Assembly (NCBI GenBank): GCA_003231675.1
Contig: QIJB01000047.1
Span: 1 to 15,340, forward strand
Source of the DNA: Candidatus Campbelliibacteriota bacterium
GTDB lineage: Bacteria; Patescibacteriota; Minisyncoccia; UBA9983
Direction: 5' to 3'
DNA: 15,340 bases
Positions 11,931 to 15,340 of the stretch are shown here, one piece after another (within the stretch, counting starts at the first letter, position 1; each line of letters starts with the position of its first letter). The position numbers and the translations under genes were made by a program. The notes under the pieces were generated by a model, which was not told the DNA's origin, did not search any database, and worked only from the letters and a program-made list of their open reading frames with translations.

Positions 11931-13391
11931 ATGAACCAACAAATTTTAGCATACATCAAACAGGAAGCGAAAAGCGGACGAAGCCTTAAAGAGATTAAAA
12001 AATCATTGATGCAGATGATGAGGTTTAATAATTGGAGCGCGCCCCAGATTGAGGGGGCTTTGAATCAATTTCAAGCACAATCGGCTGTCGGTAAACCGGA
12101 AATGCCAGAACCGACTGAATTGCCTGACTCCAATCCCTCGGCTTACATTAAGCCAAAGAGCCGTTTTGGCAAGATTCTCGCCACAGCGTTTTTACTCGTT
12201 CTGTTTTTGGGCGGCGCGAGCGCGTATGCTTATTTTTATATTTTTCCATCACCGGAAAAAGTGATTCAGGAAATGTTTGAGCAACAGCAAAAAATAAATT
12301 CTTTCGGGTATAAATCTCAAGTGGATTTGAAAATTTCTTCGGAAAAAGGAAGCGTGGCGAATGGGCGTTTTTTGATAAAGGTGAATGGGCAATACGATAT
12401 GAGAGACGCAAAAAACATCAAATCGTTGTCCGTTATTGACGCCAATCTTTCCGGAGGATTTTTCGGAAATTTGTCCATTAGTTTGGAAGCCAGAACCTTT
12501 GGAGATATTTCATACATTGAGGCGACTAATCTTCCCAAATTGGGATTTATTGATCTGAGTCCAATACAAAATAAATGGATTAAAATTGACGCGAAAGACG
12601 CGGCTAAACAACTGGGTATGAGTGGAGAGTTGGAAAAAAGGGAAGAAGAAAAAAACAAAATACAGGATGTGTTGCATGAACGGATGGATGAGATAACAAA
12701 ACTTTTTAAAGAATTAGGGGTTGTTCAGTCAATTGACAAACTTCCTAACTCAGTTTTAAACGGCCATAAAACTTATCATTATAAGATATTTGTTAACAAG
12801 GACGCCTTGCGCGGTTTTTTATCGGAGACTTTGAAAATAGTTGATCCGAAACAAAAAATGAGCAAAGAAGAGTCGGTCTCGTTTAACGGTTTTTTTGACA
12901 GTTTGAGAATTAAGGATGTGGAAGTTTGGATAGGGAAAGAAGATAAACTCCTTTACGGGGTTTTGGTAAACCTTAAATTGCAAGATCCGAAAAGCGCGTC
13001 CAATAACGAGTTTACTCTTGACATCAAATTCAATGATTACGATAAGCCGACTAACATAAAAGTTCCGGCAGGTGCGAAATCAATACAGGATGTTCTGAAG
13101 ATGGGCGCTTCTTTGGGGAAATTTGGCGGTCTGGAGCCGGTCCAAAAGAAAGCGCTCGCCGCGAAGCGTGATGCGGAAATTAAACAAATCCGCTTCGCGT
13201 TAAAAGTGTATAGTGGTAAATACGGACATTATCCGACTGCATTAAGTCAGTTGTTTCCTGAATTTCTCCCCAAAGTTCCCGGAGATTCCGAGAGCGGGGT
13301 AAAATACGAATACAAGCCGCAACAAGATGGGAAGGGATACAGTCTTTGCGCGCAAACGCCGGAAGGGCAAAAGTGTTCCTTTTCTTTTTAA
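11931..13391 (+). CDS. Modular single-pass membrane protein with pilin-like C-terminal domain
   Basis: 486 residues from ATG 11931; an in-frame TTG at 11883 directly after the RNase R stop adds 16 unlikely residues over a TATAGT box (11901-11906). Residues 1-48 are a helical domain (ILAYIKQEAKSGRSLKEIKKSL, NNWSAPQIEGALNQF) of a type often seen before the anchor in CPR envelope proteins, to my recollection. A Pro-rich linker follows (52-75), then one membrane segment (about 81-105) and a large exported domain (about 106-400) of alternating strands without a family I can name. Residues about 406-486 (AKRDAEIKQIRFALKVYSGKYGHYP, LPKVPGDSESGVKYEY, YSLCAQTPEGQKC) resemble the C-terminal region of type II secretion/type IV pilin major subunits, with a Cys pair at the end. 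Likely cell-surface; function unknown. Confidence 0.8.
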   Translation: MNQQILAYIKQEAKSGRSLKEIKKSLMQMMRFNNWSAPQIEGALNQFQAQSAVGKPEMPEPTELPDSNPSAYIKPKSRFGKILATAFLLVLFLGGASAYAYFYIFPSPEKVIQEMFEQQQKINSFGYKSQVDLKISSEKGSVANGRFLIKVNGQYDMRDAKNIKSLSVIDANLSGGFFGNLSISLEARTFGDISYIEATNLPKLGFIDLSPIQNKWIKIDAKDAAKQLGMSGELEKREEEKNKIQDVLHERMDEITKLFKELGVVQSIDKLPNSVLNGHKTYHYKIFVNKDALRGFLSETLKIVDPKQKMSKEESVSFNGFFDSLRIKDVEVWIGKEDKLLYGVLVNLKLQDPKSASNNEFTLDIKFNDYDKPTNIKVPAGAKSIQDVLKMGASLGKFGGLEPVQKKALAAKRDAEIKQIRFALKVYSGKYGHYPTALSQLFPEFLPKVPGDSESGVKYEYKPQQDGKGYSLCAQTPEGQKCSFSF

Positions 13392-13419
13392 GTTTTCCGT
13401 ATCAAATTAATCGCGCTTT

Positions 13420-15039
13420 TTACAAAAACAAGCGGGCGAGTTTTATTTCCGTGTAGGAGAAGCGCGGACCGAGGATTCGGCGGGCGGGAGTGAGTTTGGT
13501 ACTCTTTGATTTTTCAAACGCCGCTTTTATTTTTTCAAATCTGTCCGGACGGGGTTTCAAATGTTCAATGTCAATTTTATCTCCCCGTTCAATCAGTTTT
13601 TCAAGATGGTTGACGATGGTTTCTTCCGTCATCTCCCTTTCCGCCGCCATCTCGGCGATGCTCATCATCTGTCCGACAAGGTTTTTCGTGATATCGTAGG
13701 TGCTGATTTTTTCTAAGCCGCCCGAGCGGACTCCGCCGGGGCCGGAAACGGCGCCAATGAATTTTTTCTGCTCTTCTTCTTTTTTCGCGTCTCCCATTTT
13801 TTTCAACTCTTCAATCGTTCGTTCGGACATCCGCGCCAGATCTTCGTCAAGCGACAAAATTTCCTCGTTTACCCTTAACGCCATATCGTTCATTCCAAGC
13901 AGTTTCAGTCCTTCCAGCGTTTTTACCCGCGAGATGGCGACATAGCCCATCCCTTCAACAAAGGAACTTGAAAGGTCAATTTCCGCCGCGTCCATACTCA
14001 TTCCCTGGCTTTTGTGGATGGTTATCGCCCACGCCAAACGCAAGGGCAATTGGCTGATGCTCGCTTTTATTTTGCCGTCCTCTTCCATATTCCAATCCTC
14101 TTTTTTTACGGAAATTTTTCTTCCTCCCGAAATTTGAACAATGGGAAAGCCGGATGAATTAAATCCGATAACTTTTCCCATGGTGCCGTTGAAATATTTT
14201 TGCTCGGGATTGTTTTTTACGAACATAACCGCCGCCCCTTCTTTGAGCCGCAATTCTTCCGGAGCCAAACATCCTTTCTTCAGCGACTCCACCGCCGCCT
14301 TACCTCCGGCGTTGACGCGCATATCGTAGACTTGCTCCTTTCCGCCGATATCGTCAAGATGCCGCCTGTTGATGGCGTCCACATTCGCGTTATGGGTGTA
14401 AAGCTTGGTCGCCGTTCCATGTTTTATCTCGCCCCTTTGCCTTTCTTTCAATATTTCCAGAGTTTCTTCGCCGACATTGTTTTCCCTGATATCGCGGAGA
14501 ATTTTTATGAGTGAATCGTCGCTGTGCCTGTGTTGTTCATGGAGGTAGCATATTTTCAAATCCATTTCTTGCCAAACGCGGGAGCCGTTCACGAAAGACG
14601 CGTCCTCTCCACCCCTTGATATCGGCGGGAGCTGAAAAAAGTCTCCGCAAAGGATGACCTGTATTCCTCCGAACGGCCGCTCATCCCGCCGAACGGAGCG
14701 GCACACTTGGTCAACCAGATCAAGCCGAAAAGAATGGAGCATTGACACTTCGTCTATCACCAAAACTTTCGTGTTCTTGATTCTGCTTTTGATGTTCGGT
14801 CTTTGGGAAATGCGTTCCAAATCAAAGGGCGTCAGTTCGTCCTTGATTCCGATTCCCGCCCATGAATGTATGGTAAGCCCGCCGATGTGGGTGGCGGCGA
14901 TTCCCGTTGAGGCGGTAACGCCCACTCTGACACCCCTCGCCTTGAGAAAGTTTATGTATTCGTTCAAAAGGAAAGTTTTTCCGCTTCCCGGCGCGCCGGT
15001 CAAATACGCGTTGTGTCCCATCTTTAAAATTAAACACAT
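13420..15039 (-). CDS. PIF1/RecD-like superfamily 1B DNA helicase with C-terminal winged-helix domain
   Basis: 539 residues from ATG 15039. A 5'-3' ATP-driven helicase of the PIF1 type: Walker A GAPGSGKT (15-22), motif Ia TASTGIAA, Walker B VIDEVSM (94-100), motif III GDFFQLPP (132-139), the HEQHRH arginine-finger region, motif V IHKSQGMSMD (341-350) and motif VI GYVAISR (365-371). The C-terminal part (about 443-535) is a helix-turn-helix/RQC-like module (SIAEMAAEREMTEETIVNHLEKLI). Probable roles are recombination, replication-fork repair or unwinding of structured DNA. The frame stays open to 15237, but that extension crosses a run of hairpins and matches nothing, so it is rejected. ATG 15021 (MGHNAYLTG) is an alternative start, 10 nt after the predicted start from TACAAT (15043-15038). 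It converges with the upstream gene, 28 nt apart. Confidence 0.9.
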   Translation of the reverse strand: MCLILKMGHNAYLTGAPGSGKTFLLNEYINFLKARGVRVGVTASTGIAATHIGGLTIHSWAGIGIKDELTPFDLERISQRPNIKSRIKNTKVLVIDEVSMLHSFRLDLVDQVCRSVRRDERPFGGIQVILCGDFFQLPPISRGGEDASFVNGSRVWQEMDLKICYLHEQHRHSDDSLIKILRDIRENNVGEETLEILKERQRGEIKHGTATKLYTHNANVDAINRRHLDDIGGKEQVYDMRVNAGGKAAVESLKKGCLAPEELRLKEGAAVMFVKNNPEQKYFNGTMGKVIGFNSSGFPIVQISGGRKISVKKEDWNMEEDGKIKASISQLPLRLAWAITIHKSQGMSMDAAEIDLSSSFVEGMGYVAISRVKTLEGLKLLGMNDMALRVNEEILSLDEDLARMSERTIEELKKMGDAKKEEEQKKFIGAVSGPGGVRSGGLEKISTYDITKNLVGQMMSIAEMAAEREMTEETIVNHLEKLIERGDKIDIEHLKPRPDRFEKIKAAFEKSKSTKLTPARRILGPRFSYTEIKLARLFL

Positions 15040-15107
15040 TGTATCACAATCCCGCCGGCTTGGAAATTTTTTTAGCGCAATTTGATTTCTCGCCCAAAAA
15101 CCCCAAA

Positions 15108-15225
15108 ACCGACAACCGTTGTCGGTGCGGAAACGGGAATAGGAGTATCCCGGCAAGAATTTAATCCACTTAGGTGCAAGGCACCTAAGTGGATTAAATA
15201 TCGGTGGATTTTGCGGAACGCAAAA
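15108..15225. repeat. Cluster of four hairpins in the divergent spacer
   Basis: (1) ACCGACAA/TTGTCGGT, loop CCG (15108-15126). (2) CGGGA/TCCCG (15134-15152). (3) A perfect 19-bp stem 15159-15177 / 15181-15199, loop AAG. (4) TTTTGCG/CGCAAAA, loop GAA (15209-15225). Three of the four have 3-nt loops. The core of (3), CACTTAGGTGC plus 3-nt loop plus complement, has the same 11+3+11 build and CACTT/AAGTG ends as the transposase-linked palindromes. Confidence 0.85.
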
Positions 15226-15275
15226 AGTTATCCACATCCGCGCTAACGGCGCTATGCGAAGGAAAAAATATCTTG

Positions 15276-15281
15276 TATACT
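15276..15281 (+). promoter_or_regulatory. -10 box for the gene at the window end
   Basis: TATACT ends 7 nt before ATG 15289 (leaderless spacing). No -35 is evident. Confidence 0.45.
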
Positions 15282-15288
15282 GAAGATA

Positions 15289-15340
15289 ATGGGGTTGAAT
15301 AGAAAGAAAGTAATCGCCTTGATTGTTTTGGCGGCTGTCA
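15289..15340 (+). CDS. N-terminus of an exported or membrane protein (partial)
   Basis: Only 17 codons are visible: MGLNRKKVIALIVLAAV. The start has two Arg/Lys clusters followed by a hydrophobic run, as in a signal peptide or an N-terminal anchor. The ATG is supported by the TATACT box 7 nt upstream. No ribosome site, consistent with the other leaderless genes. The rest lies beyond the window, so the family is unknown. Confidence 0.6.
   Translation, partial: MGLNRKKVIALIVLAAV

Noticed and set aside
13160..13199. Inverted repeat CGCGAAGCG/CGCTTCGCG in the 486-aa protein gene
   Set aside because: Nine bp with a 22-nt loop in a long ordinary coding region; no supporting context.
15228..15236. 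DnaA box TTATCCACA (and a near match at 7628-7636) as evidence of a replication origin
   Set aside because: Single boxes without a cluster, AT-rich unwinding element, or dnaA/dnaN neighbours; noted only as context.
15040..15237. N-terminal 66-residue extension of the helicase
   Set aside because: It crosses four hairpins, has no helicase similarity, and the family normally begins close before the Walker A strand.
1..15340. CRISPR array, tRNA, rRNA or phage structural genes
   Set aside because: No regularly spaced direct repeats, no cloverleaf or rRNA-like stretches recognised, and no capsid, terminase or integrase motifs in any frame I read.

Overview
Nothing in the window names a genome. 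The gene set and layout look like a Candidate Phyla Radiation (Patescibacteria) chromosome, probably a Parcubacteria-type lineage (inference). Reasons: short genes at tight spacing; shortened or divergent housekeeping enzymes (TruB, RNase R, a PIF1-like helicase); envelope proteins made of a cytoplasmic helical domain, a linker, one membrane segment and an exported domain; and many genes whose start codon sits 6-9 nt after a -10 box with no Shine-Dalgarno sequence, which implies leaderless mRNAs. TAA, TAG and TGA all end genes here, so the UGA-recoding Absconditabacteria/Gracilibacteria are unlikely.

Layout. 1-2240: end of a GNAT acetyltransferase, a YhiN/HI0933-type flavoprotein, and a Y1 (HUH) REP-associated transposase. 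Five palindromes of one design lie in this stretch, two of them inside the transposase gene. 2236-2909: uracil-DNA glycosylase (ung) with a frameshift near its start. 2910-6620: an accessory island of three single-gene units, each with its own promoter: an AT-rich dikinase-like protein, a 111-aa membrane protein, and a 220-aa unknown. The units are separated by two short decayed copies of the 3' end of ung, so this looks like repeated insertion at the ung 3' end. 6646-7588 (minus): broken phosphotransferase-like pseudogene. 7693-9305: anchored exported protein and TruB. 9467-9807: a two-ORF small membrane-protein unit with a nine-G tract at the ORF junction. 9948-13391: RNase R and a modular membrane protein. 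13420-15039 (minus): PIF1-like helicase, then a hairpin-rich divergent spacer and the start of an exported or membrane protein.

Two expression styles coexist. Core genes mostly look leaderless. The 111-aa, 220-aa and 27/86-aa genes have 5' leaders of about 50-100 nt, AGGAG-type ribosome sites and their own terminators. The 111-aa and 27/86-aa genes are also tiled with perfect inverted repeats through their coding regions.

The three observations most worth following are: (1) the ung-3'-end-delimited cassettes; (2) a palindrome family whose arms supply a -35 and an extended -10 at exact spacing, so that the mobile repeat can act as a promoter; (3) the hairpin-tiled small membrane-protein genes.
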